From: Prevotella sp. UBA4268
GTDB taxonomy: Bacteria; Bacteroidota; Bacteroidia; Bacteroidales; Bacteroidaceae
Assembly: GCA_002395135.1 (NCBI GenBank)
Contig: DGWC01000055.1
Location: 1-64,000, forward strand
Direction of reading: 5' to 3'
DNA length: 64,000 nucleotides
Shown here: piece by piece, positions 1 to 8,192 of the stretch
How the letters are laid out: every line of letters starts with the position of its first letter
Numbering within the stretch: the stretch's first letter is position 1
Translations under genes and position numbers: made by a program
Notes under the pieces: model-generated
Told to the model about the DNA's origin: nothing
Database searches by the model: none
Seen by the model: only the letters and a program-made list of their open reading frames with translations

Positions 1-203
1 TGATGACGGGGAAAATGTTCTCTGTTGTAACCCCGATGTTACCTTTTTGCATATGTATATTGATGTTTTATTTTTTCATCTATTCATTATACAAAATCCA
101 TGCCAAAGGTAAAAACCCATATCAAATGTTTTCAAAAAGTTATTAATTTGTCTCATTTGCGTTTTTTTTGTAGAATTATCATGAGATAAAAAGAAAAATT
201 CAT

Positions 204-211
204 TATCTTTG
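204..211 (+). promoter_or_regulatory. -7 promoter element of the ECF sigma gene
   Basis: TATCTTTG followed by CA matches the Bacteroidetes -7 consensus TAnnTTTG. It lies about 30 bases before the sigma factor start. I see no clear TTG at -33. Confidence 0.6.
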
Positions 212-241
212 CATTGATATAAAAATGCGTTTGGCATCATC

Positions 242-760
242 ATGAAAGAGCAAAAAGAAAAGTCTGTTATTATTGCTGATTACTATCAGCAGCACTATGA
301 GGAGATTCTTGGATTCGTCAGCAAGCATCTGCAATATGCGGATGACGCAGAAGATGTGGTTCAGAATGTCTTTCTGAGGCTTTTGCGTTCTGATAAGATG
401 ATCACTCCAATCACTTTGCCAAGCCTCGTATACACGATTGCGCGCAATTTAATCTATGATTATTGGCGTCATCGTCGCTCTGTGGAAGAATATGAGCACT
501 TCCTTACCTGCTTCGGGAGGACCGACGACTTGGATGTGTCCTCTGTTTACAGTGCTGTGGAGATAACAGAAATACTTGAACGTGGCATCGCGCGTCTGAG
601 TAATCCCCAGCGTGTTGTATTTAAAATGAATATGTTTGAAGGCATGCAAGTGTCGGAGATTTCCAAGTCATTGAATATCAATTACAAGAGTGTAGAGAAC
701 CGACTGGGTTCAGCACGCAAGGAAATCCGCCGATACATGGCACACATGCTTGCATCATAA
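242..760 (+). CDS. RNA polymerase ECF-type sigma-70 factor
   Basis: This 172-residue protein has the two-domain ECF architecture. Region 2 is at about residues 20-85, with the acidic YADDAEDVVQNVF helix that binds core polymerase and a YDYWRHRR tail that would read the -10 region. Region 4 is at about 110-165, with a helix-turn-helix (VSEISKSLNINYKSVENRL) that reads the -35 region. Many Bacteroidetes relatives sit upstream of a FecR-type anti-sigma gene and a SusC/SusD pair. Here the gene is followed directly by a terminator hairpin, so it is an orphan and its target genes cannot be read from context. The start is the first Met after a good promoter. Confidence 0.88.
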   Translation: MKEQKEKSVIIADYYQQHYEEILGFVSKHLQYADDAEDVVQNVFLRLLRSDKMITPITLPSLVYTIARNLIYDYWRHRRSVEEYEHFLTCFGRTDDLDVSSVYSAVEITEILERGIARLSNPQRVVFKMNMFEGMQVSEISKSLNINYKSVENRLGSARKEIRRYMAHMLAS

Positions 761-798
761 ACTATTTACTATTCGATAGGTTGGTTTTTTAAGGTTAA

Positions 799-830
799 GC
801 CCCTGTCACGTAGCGATACGAGACAGGGGC
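799..830. terminator. Bidirectional hairpin between convergent genes
   Basis: GCCCCTGTC pairs perfectly with GACAGGGGC around a 14-base loop, and a T-rich tract follows on the plus strand. It separates the sigma gene from the convergent lipoprotein gene and probably ends transcription from both sides. Confidence 0.75.
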
Positions 831-849
831 AATTTCATTTTTCTTTACT

Positions 850-1227
850 TCAGTTCTCTTTAACAGCCATGACACCGTCTTTCCGGTGTTCCGGATGGAG
901 ATAGATGGTGCGGATGAACGTATCTTTGCCCTGAATGATGGTTGTCTTCAGGAAATGAAGTTCTTTCAGGTCTTTGTATGCTCCGTATGTGGGGTTCGGC
1001 TTGAATAGTTTGTCGTTGTCGCGAGTATGTTTCCACATTCGCGTGAGTTGGGCATCGTCGATGCGATTGGTAGTTCCCATGTTGCCGAAGCCAACACGAT
1101 AGTCGCTGTTGACTAAATTCTCGTCGAGAAACCTCTCAACAATGCGCTCCGCCTTACGTTGCTGGCTACAGGAAGCCAACAACGTAATAGCGAAAATCCA
1201 CACAAGATATTTTTTTATCTGAGTCAT
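850..1227 (-). CDS. Small putative lipoprotein, unknown function
   Basis: The protein has 125 residues. It has a positively charged N-terminus, a hydrophobic stretch and a lipobox LLASC at about residues 16-20, so it is probably exported and lipid-anchored. I do not recognise the mature domain. It is basic and mixed in character, without repeats or obvious catalytic motifs. It begins 21 bases after the stop of the aminoacyl-histidine dipeptidase gene on the same strand, so the two probably share a transcript. No functional link to the peptidase can be read from the sequence. Confidence 0.7.
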   Translation of the reverse strand: MTQIKKYLVWIFAITLLASCSQQRKAERIVERFLDENLVNSDYRVGFGNMGTTNRIDDAQLTRMWKHTRDNDKLFKPNPTYGAYKDLKELHFLKTTIIQGKDTFIRTIYLHPEHRKDGVMAVKEN

Positions 1228-1248
1228 GGTTGTGAGTCACTTATGGGT

Positions 1249-2709
1249 TCATGCCTTTGCGGGAATGTTCTTCAATATCTCCAGCAGATGATCCCATACC
1301 ATCTGAACAGTGGGAATATGAAGACGTTCATCAGGAGAATGGACACCGCGCAGGGTGGGGCCGAATGACACCATGTCCATATTCGGGTACTTTTCTGAGA
1401 ACAAACCGCACTCCAAACCAGCGTGAATGCCTAGCACCTTGGGTTCTTTGCCAAAGAGTTTCTTGTATGTCTCAACGACGAGGGCAGTCAGTTTGCTGTC
1501 TGGATTCATCTTCCATGCAGGATAGCCATCGCCTTGAACCACTTCAGCACCAGCCAATTGGAACACTGCCTTAATGGTTGCAGCCTGATTATCGAGCGCG
1601 CTCATTACATTACTTCGCTGAGAAGCCACAATCAAAACCTTGTCGGCCATCGTTTCTACGCTTGCCACATTGTTGGAAGTCTCTACCATCCATGCCAATG
1701 CTTCATCCTGACACATGGCAAATACACCATTGTCTACTGCCTGTAAGGCCTGAATAAGTCTGGTGCTTACTTCAAGAGGCAGCACTTTGTCTTCTTCTGC
1801 GCTCTCCATGTTGAACTGCATCGACTTTTCTGTTACATGATATTCCTCTTCCACTTCGGCGGTGAACACGTTCCAGAGTGCTCTCACGTCCTCTTTCTTA
1901 TCGGTTGGAACTCCAAAAACGATGACTCCGTCGCGCGGAATGGCATTATGCAGTTTACCTCCATTGAAGCAAGCCAACCGCAGACCGTAAGCTTCTTGTA
2001 CTTTATATAGGAACCGGGCCAGTATTTTGATAGCATTGGCGCGCTTTTTATTGATGTCGTCGCCCGAATGACCGCCTACCAGTCCTTTCAGTGAGGCTTT
2101 CAGGAAGAACAATCCGGCAGGAACGTTCTCCGGCTGATAGTGAAATGTTGCGGTAGTATTGCGTCCGCCTGCACATGAAACGAAGATCTGTCCCTCGTCT
2201 TCAGAGTCCAGATTAATCAACATGTTACCTGTCATGAAACCAGACTTCATACCTTCGGCACCAGTAAGTCCTGTTTCCTCGTCGCGAGTGAACACGCACT
2301 CAATGGGACCATGCTCAATGTCGTTAGAATCCAGTATGGCAAGTTCGATGGCGCAGCCGATTCCGTCGTCGGCACCTAATGTGGTGCCCTTGGCAGTGAG
2401 CCATTCTCCGTCTACATAAGTCTGGATGGCATCTTTGTCAAAGTCGAAATCGATGTCAACAAGTTTTTCGCAAACCATGTCCATGTGGCTTTGCAGGATC
2501 ACCGTTTCACGTTTTTCGAATCCTGGGGTGGCACCTTTGCGGATAATGACGTTGCCCGTTTCGTCCACAACAGTTTCCAAACCATGGCTTTCGCCAAATT
2601 GTTTCAGATACTCAATCATCTTTTCCTCGCGCTTCGAAGGGCGTGGAATCTCGTTAATCTTTGCGAATTGTTCAAATACGCAAGCAGGTTTTAAGTCACT
2701 TTTATTCAT
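1249..2709 (-). CDS. pepD: Aminoacyl-histidine dipeptidase (M20 family)
   Basis: This 486-residue cytosolic metallopeptidase of the PepD (carnosinase-like, M20C) type hydrolyses Xaa-His and other dipeptides. The two-zinc site is visible in LQSHMDMVCEK (His and Asp ligands) and GADDGIG (bridging Asp), with the catalytic Glu pair in TRDEETGLTGAEGM. The lid/dimerisation insert contains GGHSGDDI, which is characteristic of the family, and a late His lies in LGIHAGLECG. I chose the Met that begins MNKSDLKPACVFEQF because family members start just before this helix. An in-frame Met ten residues upstream is possible. The small lipoprotein gene follows on the same strand. Confidence 0.93.
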   Translation of the reverse strand: MNKSDLKPACVFEQFAKINEIPRPSKREEKMIEYLKQFGESHGLETVVDETGNVIIRKGATPGFEKRETVILQSHMDMVCEKLVDIDFDFDKDAIQTYVDGEWLTAKGTTLGADDGIGCAIELAILDSNDIEHGPIECVFTRDEETGLTGAEGMKSGFMTGNMLINLDSEDEGQIFVSCAGGRNTTATFHYQPENVPAGLFFLKASLKGLVGGHSGDDINKKRANAIKILARFLYKVQEAYGLRLACFNGGKLHNAIPRDGVIVFGVPTDKKEDVRALWNVFTAEVEEEYHVTEKSMQFNMESAEEDKVLPLEVSTRLIQALQAVDNGVFAMCQDEALAWMVETSNNVASVETMADKVLIVASQRSNVMSALDNQAATIKAVFQLAGAEVVQGDGYPAWKMNPDSKLTALVVETYKKLFGKEPKVLGIHAGLECGLFSEKYPNMDMVSFGPTLRGVHSPDERLHIPTVQMVWDHLLEILKNIPAKA

Positions 2710-2749
2710 TATTAATGGATTTTTTTGAGTGAATGTCATAATAAATCAT

Positions 2750-2757
2750 TAACTTTG
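2750..2757 (+). promoter_or_regulatory. -7 promoter element for the small membrane protein and Skp-like gene
   Basis: TAACTTTG followed by CAG, with TTG 22 bases upstream. It lies between the divergent pepD start and the plus-strand genes. Confidence 0.6.
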
Positions 2758-2775
2758 CAGCAAAATTACAAAAAA

Positions 2776-2970
2776 ATGATAGAAACTCTCATCATAAGCG
2801 TGTTAATAATTGCTATCGCAGTCGTTTTATTACTGATAAAAGTGATTGTGCGAAGAAATGGGGAGTTTTCATCAATGCATATCCACGACAGCAAGCCAAT
2901 GCGTGAGCGTGGAATCCATTGCGTGCTCGATCAGGACCGAGAAGCCCGCAGAAAGGGGAAGGCATCTTAG
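2776..2970 (+). CDS. Small single-pass membrane protein, unknown function
   Basis: The protein has 64 residues. An N-terminal hydrophobic helix of about 22 residues (MIETLIISVLIIAIAVVLLL) is followed by a short, highly charged cytoplasmic tail rich in Arg, Lys and Asp. The start is the ATG 18 bases after the TAACTTTGCAG promoter; a longer reading frame upstream would run through the promoter itself. It precedes the Skp-like lipoprotein gene by 40 bases and probably shares its transcript. I do not recognise a named family, although one-helix proteins of this kind are common in Bacteroidales. Confidence 0.6.
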   Translation: MIETLIISVLIIAIAVVLLLIKVIVRRNGEFSSMHIHDSKPMRERGIHCVLDQDREARRKGKAS

Positions 2971-3010
2971 AAGGCCGAATCATAATAAATCAATAATAAA
3001 CAAACAGAAA

Positions 3011-3616
3011 ATGAAAAAAACATTAGTAATGGTTATGGCAGCATTTGCCCTGACCGCTTGTAACAACCAAGCACCGCAGATGGATGAGAAATCCCAAACT
3101 GCTGAAGAGAAAGCATCAGAGATGAAAATTGCCTATGTTGAGGTAGACTCAATCATGTCGCAATATCAGTTCTGCAAGGAGTATTCGCAGATTCTTCAGA
3201 AGAAGAGCCAGAATATTCAGAACACCATCAATCAGAAAGGGCAGAGCCTGCAGGCAGCAGCCGTGAAATTCCAGCAGGATATTCAGAACAACAAGTACAC
3301 ACAGCAGCAGGCTGAAGCCGTGAACGCTGGACTGCAGAAGCAGCAGGCCGACCTTCAGGCATTGCAGCAGCGCTTAGGCAATGAGTTCCAGGCAGAGACA
3401 GATAAGTTCAACGAGGCTCTTCGCGACAGTCTCCAGCATTTCCTGGCCAAGTATAACAAGGACAAGAAATATGCCCTGATTCTTTCCAAGGCTGGCGACA
3501 ACATCCTTTATGCCGATAAGGTTTACGACATTACCAACGACGTAATCACCGGTCTGAACAAGGCTTACAAACCAGCAGCCGCTGCTAAGGAAAAGAAGGC
3601 AGAGGAGAAAAAATAA
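3011..3616 (+). CDS. OmpH/Skp-family periplasmic chaperone-like lipoprotein
   Basis: The protein has 201 residues. A signal sequence ends in a lipobox-like ALTAC at residues 14-18, so it would be a lipoprotein, unlike soluble enterobacterial Skp. The mature part opens with KIAYVEVDSIMSQY, the usual OmpH/Skp strand. A long glutamine- and alanine-rich coiled coil follows at about residues 60-140. The family's C-terminal segment (YALILSKAGDNILYAD) comes next, then a Lys/Glu/Ala tail. Skp proteins hold unfolded outer-membrane proteins in the periplasm; that role is inferred here from family membership. An alternative, longer start at 2846 would disrupt the signal peptide and is unlikely. A terminator follows closely. 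Confidence 0.88.
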   Translation: MKKTLVMVMAAFALTACNNQAPQMDEKSQTAEEKASEMKIAYVEVDSIMSQYQFCKEYSQILQKKSQNIQNTINQKGQSLQAAAVKFQQDIQNNKYTQQQAEAVNAGLQKQQADLQALQQRLGNEFQAETDKFNEALRDSLQHFLAKYNKDKKYALILSKAGDNILYADKVYDITNDVITGLNKAYKPAAAAKEKKAEEKK

Positions 3617-3630
3617 CTCTCTTGCTATAT

Positions 3631-3666
3631 ATAAATAAGGTGTAACTTTGGTTGCACCTTATTTAT
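3631..3666 (+). terminator. Rho-independent terminator after the Skp-like gene
   Basis: ATAAATAAGGTG pairs with CACCTTATTTAT, extended inward by a TAAC/GTTG pairing with one G-T, and leaves a tight loop. It begins 15 bases after the stop codon. Confidence 0.7.
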
Positions 3667-3719
3667 TCTTATGTGTTAACCTGAAAAACCACATTTTTTC
3701 GTTCATTTTCTTTTAAACC

Positions 3720-5231
3720 ATGAAGACAGACGGGTGGGCGCAATTGATTCCATTGGCAAGGTTAGCCGTGTTCCTGATGGCTGGCATTGTCGTGGCCGAC
3801 TGTGCATATTTGCCTCTTCCGTGGTGGCTTTCGTTGTCGGCCTGCTCGCTGCTGTGTTCGTTCCTGGCACGAAAGAGTGCTGCGGTTCAGTCGGTTTGCC
3901 TGCTTGTCACGTTCTTCTTTCTTGGAGGATATTTGCTGCAAAACGATAAAGACCGTGTGTCGGTTGACCTTCCACAGCAAGAGATTCCTTTTGAGGCTGT
4001 GGTAATGAGCGAGCCTGTGGAGAAAAACAAGGTTGTAACATGCGATTTGCTGATTACCAATCTCGCAAAACCACTCAAGGTAAAGGCCTCTATATGGAAA
4101 GACGGCAACAGTCTTTCGCTGATTCCTGGTGAAGGCATCAGTGTCTATGCCACGCTGAAAGCACCTTCTAATGCTGGTTTTTCCACTTTCGATTATCGCA
4201 GATACCTGTTGCGTCACGGTTTTCATGCCACTGTTTTCGTCTATTCTGACAGTTGGAGAAGGAAATCCGTGAGTCTGAAACAACTGTCGGTGGTGACAAG
4301 AACCCAGATTTCAGCCCTCGCATTTCGCCATCGTCTGCTTGAAAGATATCGAGAATATGGCATAGGAGAGCAGCAGTTTGCCGTGATTGCGGCAATGACG
4401 CTTGGCGACCGCTCGCATCTGTCCCAAGAAACGAAAGATTTGTTCTCGCAGTCGGGGGCATCCCACATCCTTGCTTTGTCGGGTCTCCATCTGAGCATTG
4501 TATACGGCTTGCTGTCGATGCTCTATCGGGGAGGTCGCAGATTTCGCTTTTTACATGAGATATTGGTCCTTTTGGCAGTCTGGGCTTATACCATGATGGT
4601 GGGAATGTCATCTTCTGTTGTTCGTTCAGCAACCATGTTGTCGATATACTCATTGTTCAGTCTGCAACACAGGGACAAAATGTCAGTCAATGTCTTGGCT
4701 TTTGCAGCCATCGTCATGCTATTCGTCCGCCCCATGGATATCTATGATGTGGGTTTTCAGTTGTCATTTGCTTCTGTTCTTTCCATTTTGCTGTTTTATC
4801 GTTATGTCAACGCCCTTCTTCCATCCATACGCTTGTCGCTAATTCGTACACTCTGGCAGATGGCTGCATTGAGTATAGCCGCTCAGATTGGTACCCTTCC
4901 GCTGGTGGCATATTATTTCGGCTTTGTTCCGTGTTACTCCGTATTGTCCAGTTTCGTCGTGGTTCCGTCGGCTGTGGTCATTATTTACACGTCGATTGTG
5001 ATGATTCTGACGGGTTGGGGGGGTGTTTTGGCCCATTTGACGGCAGCCATTGTCACTGGCATGTCGGGATTTGTAAGGCTTGTGCTTGGTTGTATCTCCC
5101 GGTTTCCTGGTGCAACCATCAGTCCAATCTCTCTTTCCGTGGTGCAAGTGTTGATGATTTATGTCATTATCTTTGCACTTTATGCAATGATTCGCCGCTT
5201 TGTGATGGTGAACGATGAGCATTTTTCGTAG
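3720..5231 (+). CDS. comEC: ComEC/Rec2-family DNA-uptake channel protein
   Basis: This 503-residue polytopic membrane protein matches the ComEC/Rec2 family, whose members move one strand of imported DNA across the inner membrane. Hydrophobic helices at the N-terminus are followed by a DUF4131-like soluble segment (about residues 70-170). The Competence domain follows, with its hallmark MTLGDRSHLS and SGASHILALSGLHLSI motifs near residues 225-265 and many helices after that. The chain ends shortly after the last helices, so the C-terminal metallo-beta-lactamase domain of Bacillus-type ComEC is absent. Natural transformation is not implied by this gene alone. Confidence 0.9.
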   Translation: MKTDGWAQLIPLARLAVFLMAGIVVADCAYLPLPWWLSLSACSLLCSFLARKSAAVQSVCLLVTFFFLGGYLLQNDKDRVSVDLPQQEIPFEAVVMSEPVEKNKVVTCDLLITNLAKPLKVKASIWKDGNSLSLIPGEGISVYATLKAPSNAGFSTFDYRRYLLRHGFHATVFVYSDSWRRKSVSLKQLSVVTRTQISALAFRHRLLERYREYGIGEQQFAVIAAMTLGDRSHLSQETKDLFSQSGASHILALSGLHLSIVYGLLSMLYRGGRRFRFLHEILVLLAVWAYTMMVGMSSSVVRSATMLSIYSLFSLQHRDKMSVNVLAFAAIVMLFVRPMDIYDVGFQLSFASVLSILLFYRYVNALLPSIRLSLIRTLWQMAALSIAAQIGTLPLVAYYFGFVPCYSVLSSFVVVPSAVVIIYTSIVMILTGWGGVLAHLTAAIVTGMSGFVRLVLGCISRFPGATISPISLSVVQVLMIYVIIFALYAMIRRFVMVNDEHFS

Positions 5232-5260
5232 TTTTTTTGACCAAAGTCGCGCATATGGTC

Positions 5261-5325
5261 TATCTCGGCATAAAAAATAAACCGTTTTATTTTGTTCTGC
5301 CCTCGTTTTTCCGTAATTTTGCAGC
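5261..5325 (+). repeat. Promoter-embedded inverted-repeat element, copy A
   Basis: This unit reads CTCGGCATAAAAAATAAA, a small palindrome (AAAATAAA/TTTATTTT, 5274-5293), TTG, a CTCG...CGT tract, then TAATTTTGCAG. It matches two tandem units at 49176-49345 base for base over much of its length. The 3' arm of the palindrome ends at the -33 TTG (5292-5294). Confidence 0.75.
5314..5321 (+). promoter_or_regulatory. -7 promoter element of truA
   Basis: TAATTTTG followed by CAG, with TTG 19 bases upstream. The truA ATG lies only 10 bases after the element, so the 5' leader would be a few bases at most. Confidence 0.7.
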
Positions 5326-5331
5326 CAAATC

Positions 5332-6072
5332 ATGACACGTTATTTTATATATATCAGTTACGACGGCACTGCTTACCACGGATGGCAGATACAACCCAAC
5401 GGCGATTCCGTGCAGCAGAAACTGCAGTGGGCATTGTCCACTTTGCTGCGTGAAGACATCTCTGTTACAGGAGCAGGGCGCACTGATGCCGGTGTGCATG
5501 CGCGGATGATGGTGGCTCATTTCGATGTGGAGCACGCGTTGGATGGTGTTCAACTGGCTTATCGGCTTAATAAGATTCTGCCTCGCGATATTTCTGTGAG
5601 CAGGGTAGTGCCGGTTGACGGTGAAATGCACGCACGTTTCAGTGCTACATCGCGTACCTATCATTATTATATACATACTCGAAAGGATCCCTTTCTGCGC
5701 CATTATTCCTGCGAACTGCATTATCCGCTTGACTTCCGTCGCATGAACGAAGCCGCATCCCGGCTGTTGGAGTATGACGATTTCGGCGCATTTTGCAAGA
5801 GCCATGCAGATGTGAAGACCACGCTTTGCAAGGTTACCGAGGCAAAATGGGTGCAGATGGATGACGATTCCTGGTATTTCCGGATTACTGCCAACCGTTT
5901 TCTACGCAATATGGTACGTGCCGTGGTGGGAACGTTGGTGGAAGTGGGGCGCGGAAGAATGTCGGAAAGTGAGTTCTGCCGCGTGATTGAAGGTAAACAG
6001 CGCACAGAAGCCGGCGAGAGCATGCCCGGTCATGCTCTCTTTTTGGAGCATGTGGGGTATGATAATCTGTAA
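5332..6072 (+). CDS. truA: tRNA pseudouridine(38-40) synthase TruA
   Basis: This 246-residue enzyme isomerises uridines 38-40 in the anticodon stem-loop of many tRNAs. The catalytic Asp is residue 52 in GAGRTDAGVHA, and the N-terminal FIYISYDGTAYHGWQIQ and C-terminal FLRNMVRAVVGTLVEVG motifs are typical. The length is normal for the family. The start is fixed by the conserved N-terminus and by the promoter immediately upstream, which leaves almost no untranslated leader. The EamA-family transporter gene follows after 15 bases and is probably co-transcribed. Confidence 0.96.
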   Translation: MTRYFIYISYDGTAYHGWQIQPNGDSVQQKLQWALSTLLREDISVTGAGRTDAGVHARMMVAHFDVEHALDGVQLAYRLNKILPRDISVSRVVPVDGEMHARFSATSRTYHYYIHTRKDPFLRHYSCELHYPLDFRRMNEAASRLLEYDDFGAFCKSHADVKTTLCKVTEAKWVQMDDDSWYFRITANRFLRNMVRAVVGTLVEVGRGRMSESEFCRVIEGKQRTEAGESMPGHALFLEHVGYDNL

Positions 6073-6087
6073 AGTGCTTGTTTTACA

Positions 6088-7005
6088 ATGTGGTTGCTGT
6101 TAGCCTTTCTCTCTGCCTCTCTGCTGGGTTGCTATGATTCTTTCAAGAAAGAAGCATTGAACGGCAATGCCGTGATTCCCGTTTTGTTCTTGAACACGCT
6201 CTTTTCGTCTCTTATCTTCCTGCCGCTGATTTTCTTGTCGGGTATGGATGTCATGCCGGCAGACAGTATTTTCCATGTGGGTTCGGGAGGATGGGAGTGT
6301 CACAAGTATATACTTTTGAAGTCGGTTCTCGTGCTGTCGAGTTGGGTTTTCGGGTATTATGGTATTAAACACCTGCCACTCACCATCGCGGGACCTATCA
6401 ATGCCACGCGCCCGGTGATGGTTTTGCTGGGTGCACTGTTCTTTTTCGGTGAGCGACTGAATGTTTATCAGTGGATTGGCGTGTTGCTTGCAGTGCTCAG
6501 TTTCTTCATGCTCAGCAAGAGCGGAAAGAAAGAAGGCATTGATTTCAAGCATGATCACTGGATTTATTTCATCGTTCTCAGTGCCTTGCTTGGTGCTCTC
6601 AGCGGCCTTTACGATAAATATCTTATGGCTCCAGAGGGAAATGGCGGGGTGGGACTCGACCGAATGATGGTTCAGAGTTGGTATACGCTTTATCAGTGTG
6701 TCATGATGGGCGCGGTGCTTATGCTTGTCTGGTGGCCACGCCGTCATCAGTCGGCACCTTTCCGATGGCATTGGAGCATCGTGTTTGTCAGCATATTTCT
6801 GAGTACCGCCGATTTCGTTTATTTCTATGCATTGAGCATTCCCGGTGCCATGATCAGCATCGTGTCAATGATTCGACGTGGCAGCGTAGTGGTTTCTTTC
6901 CTTTTTGGAGCCCTCTTCTTCCATGAAAAGAACCTGAAAAGCAAGGCTGTAGACTTGGCATTGGTGCTGCTTGGTATGGTTTTCCTGTATATTGGTTCGC
7001 GATAG
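6088..7005 (+). CDS. EamA/DMT-superfamily transporter
   Basis: This 305-residue inner-membrane protein has about ten hydrophobic segments in two internally similar halves, as in drug/metabolite transporters. Each half carries the family's pattern, for example LTIAGPINATRPVMVLLGA in the first half and PGAMISIVSMIRRGSVVVSF in the second. These usually mark the end of the paired EamA domains. The substrate cannot be told from sequence. It lies close behind truA and is followed by a hairpin. Confidence 0.88.
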   Translation: MWLLLAFLSASLLGCYDSFKKEALNGNAVIPVLFLNTLFSSLIFLPLIFLSGMDVMPADSIFHVGSGGWECHKYILLKSVLVLSSWVFGYYGIKHLPLTIAGPINATRPVMVLLGALFFFGERLNVYQWIGVLLAVLSFFMLSKSGKKEGIDFKHDHWIYFIVLSALLGALSGLYDKYLMAPEGNGGVGLDRMMVQSWYTLYQCVMMGAVLMLVWWPRRHQSAPFRWHWSIVFVSIFLSTADFVYFYALSIPGAMISIVSMIRRGSVVVSFLFGALFFHEKNLKSKAVDLALVLLGMVFLYIGSR

Positions 7006-7009
7006 AGTC

Positions 7010-7042
7010 GCTTTTCAACAGGGAAATGCATCTGTTGTAAAA
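7010..7042 (+). terminator. Probable terminator after the EamA transporter gene
   Basis: CTTTTCAACAG pairs with CTGTTGTAAAAG (one bulge) around a 10-base loop. A T-run occurs only about 10 bases later (7053-7060), so the call is moderate. Confidence 0.45.
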
Positions 7043-7272
7043 GAAAAACTACTTTTTTTTACATTTAGAAAGCATAGGTCTTGTATATCAAAAGCATGGG
7101 GCTTGGTGCGTGGTCACTTATCTTAATGTAGGATGTGAACAAAAAAAACAGACGATGCGGTTCCATCGTTTCTCTGCACGTTTAGACAGCAAGTGTGCCC
7201 CATTTGCAGAATAATTGACAGAATAATAGCGCAAAAAAGACAATTTTATTTTGTTATTATTGGATTTTTGTG
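7043..7272 (+). other. Intergenic region upstream of dapA with a weak long-range pairing
   Basis: No gene is visible here. ATGGGGC at 7096-7102 can pair with GCCCCAT at 7197-7203, enclosing a small ACGATG/CATCGT hairpin at about 7151-7170. This could be a structured RNA or chance. It does not resemble a lysine riboswitch that I can recognise, and the clear dapA promoter lies downstream of it. Confidence 0.3.
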
Positions 7273-7280
7273 TATCTTTG
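7273..7280 (+). promoter_or_regulatory. -7 promoter element of dapA
   Basis: TATCTTTG followed by CA, with TTG (7251-7253) 19 bases upstream: a well-formed Bacteroidetes promoter 25 bases before the dapA start. Confidence 0.75.
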
Positions 7281-7304
7281 CAAAATATTGGAATACTCTA
7301 CTTT

Positions 7305-8192
7305 ATGGCTTATAATATTTTCAAAGGTCTGGGCATTGCCCTTGTTACACCTTTTACTTCAGATGGGGCTGTTGATTATACAGCATTGAAAAGATTGTTG
7401 GAATATCAGATTGATAACGGTGCTGACTTCCTTTGTATTCTTGCCACAACTGGTGAGACACCAACGTTAACGGCTGACGAGAAGCAGAAAATCAAAGATC
7501 TTGTGGTGAGTATCGTGGGAGGTCGGCTTCCTATATTGATGGGATGTGGTGGCAATAATACGGCTGCCGTGGTGGAGGAACTGCAGACGGGCGATTTCAA
7601 AGGCATCGATGGCGTGCTGAGCGTATGCCCTTATTATAATAAGCCTTCACAAGAAGGACTCTATCAGCACTTTAAAGCGATTGCCGCTGCAACAAAACTG
7701 CCCGTCGTGCTGTATAATGTGCCAGGCAGAACTGGCATTAATCTCAAACCGGAAACAACGGTGAGGCTCGCTCGTGACTGTGAGAATATCGTTGCTATCA
7801 AAGAAGCAAGCGGCAGTTTGGAGCAGATTGATGAAATCATCAAGAACAAACCGAAGGGCTTTGACGTCATTAGTGGCGATGATGCACTTACATTCCCGAT
7901 GGTGGCATGTGGAGCCGTGGGTGTAATATCTGTGATAGGCAACGCATTGCCACGCGAATTCTCCAAGATGTTGCGCCTTGAGTTCCGTGGAGAATTTGAA
8001 GGAGCGCGAAAAATACATCATCGTTTCACCGATTTATTCAGCCTGTTGTTCGTCGATGGCAATCCTGCCGGCGTGAAAGCAGTGCTTCATCAGATGGGAT
8101 TTATTGAGAACGTGCTGCGTTTACCGCTGGTTCCCACGCGATTAACCACATTGCAGCGCATTTCAGATATACTGAAGGAGTTGAAGATATAA
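7305..8192 (+). CDS. dapA: 4-hydroxy-tetrahydrodipicolinate synthase
   Basis: This 295-residue TIM-barrel class I aldolase condenses pyruvate with aspartate semialdehyde, the first committed step toward diaminopimelate and lysine. The Schiff-base lysine is Lys166 in VAIKEASG, the catalytic tyrosine is Tyr137 in LYNVPGRTG, and the TTGETPTL substrate loop lies at residues 48-55. I chose the ATG that begins MAYNIFKGLG because it follows the promoter and fits the family N-terminus; the upstream extension would overlap the promoter. Its stop codon shares a base with the start of the AraC-family gene (TAATG), which suggests translational coupling. Confidence 0.96.
   Translation: MAYNIFKGLGIALVTPFTSDGAVDYTALKRLLEYQIDNGADFLCILATTGETPTLTADEKQKIKDLVVSIVGGRLPILMGCGGNNTAAVVEELQTGDFKGIDGVLSVCPYYNKPSQEGLYQHFKAIAAATKLPVVLYNVPGRTGINLKPETTVRLARDCENIVAIKEASGSLEQIDEIIKNKPKGFDVISGDDALTFPMVACGAVGVISVIGNALPREFSKMLRLEFRGEFEGARKIHHRFTDLFSLLFVDGNPAGVKAVLHQMGFIENVLRLPLVPTRLTTLQRISDILKELKI

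Noticed and set aside
7043..7304. Lysine riboswitch before dapA
   Set aside because: The region lacks the conserved multi-helix core, and the evident dapA promoter is downstream of the only pairing seen.
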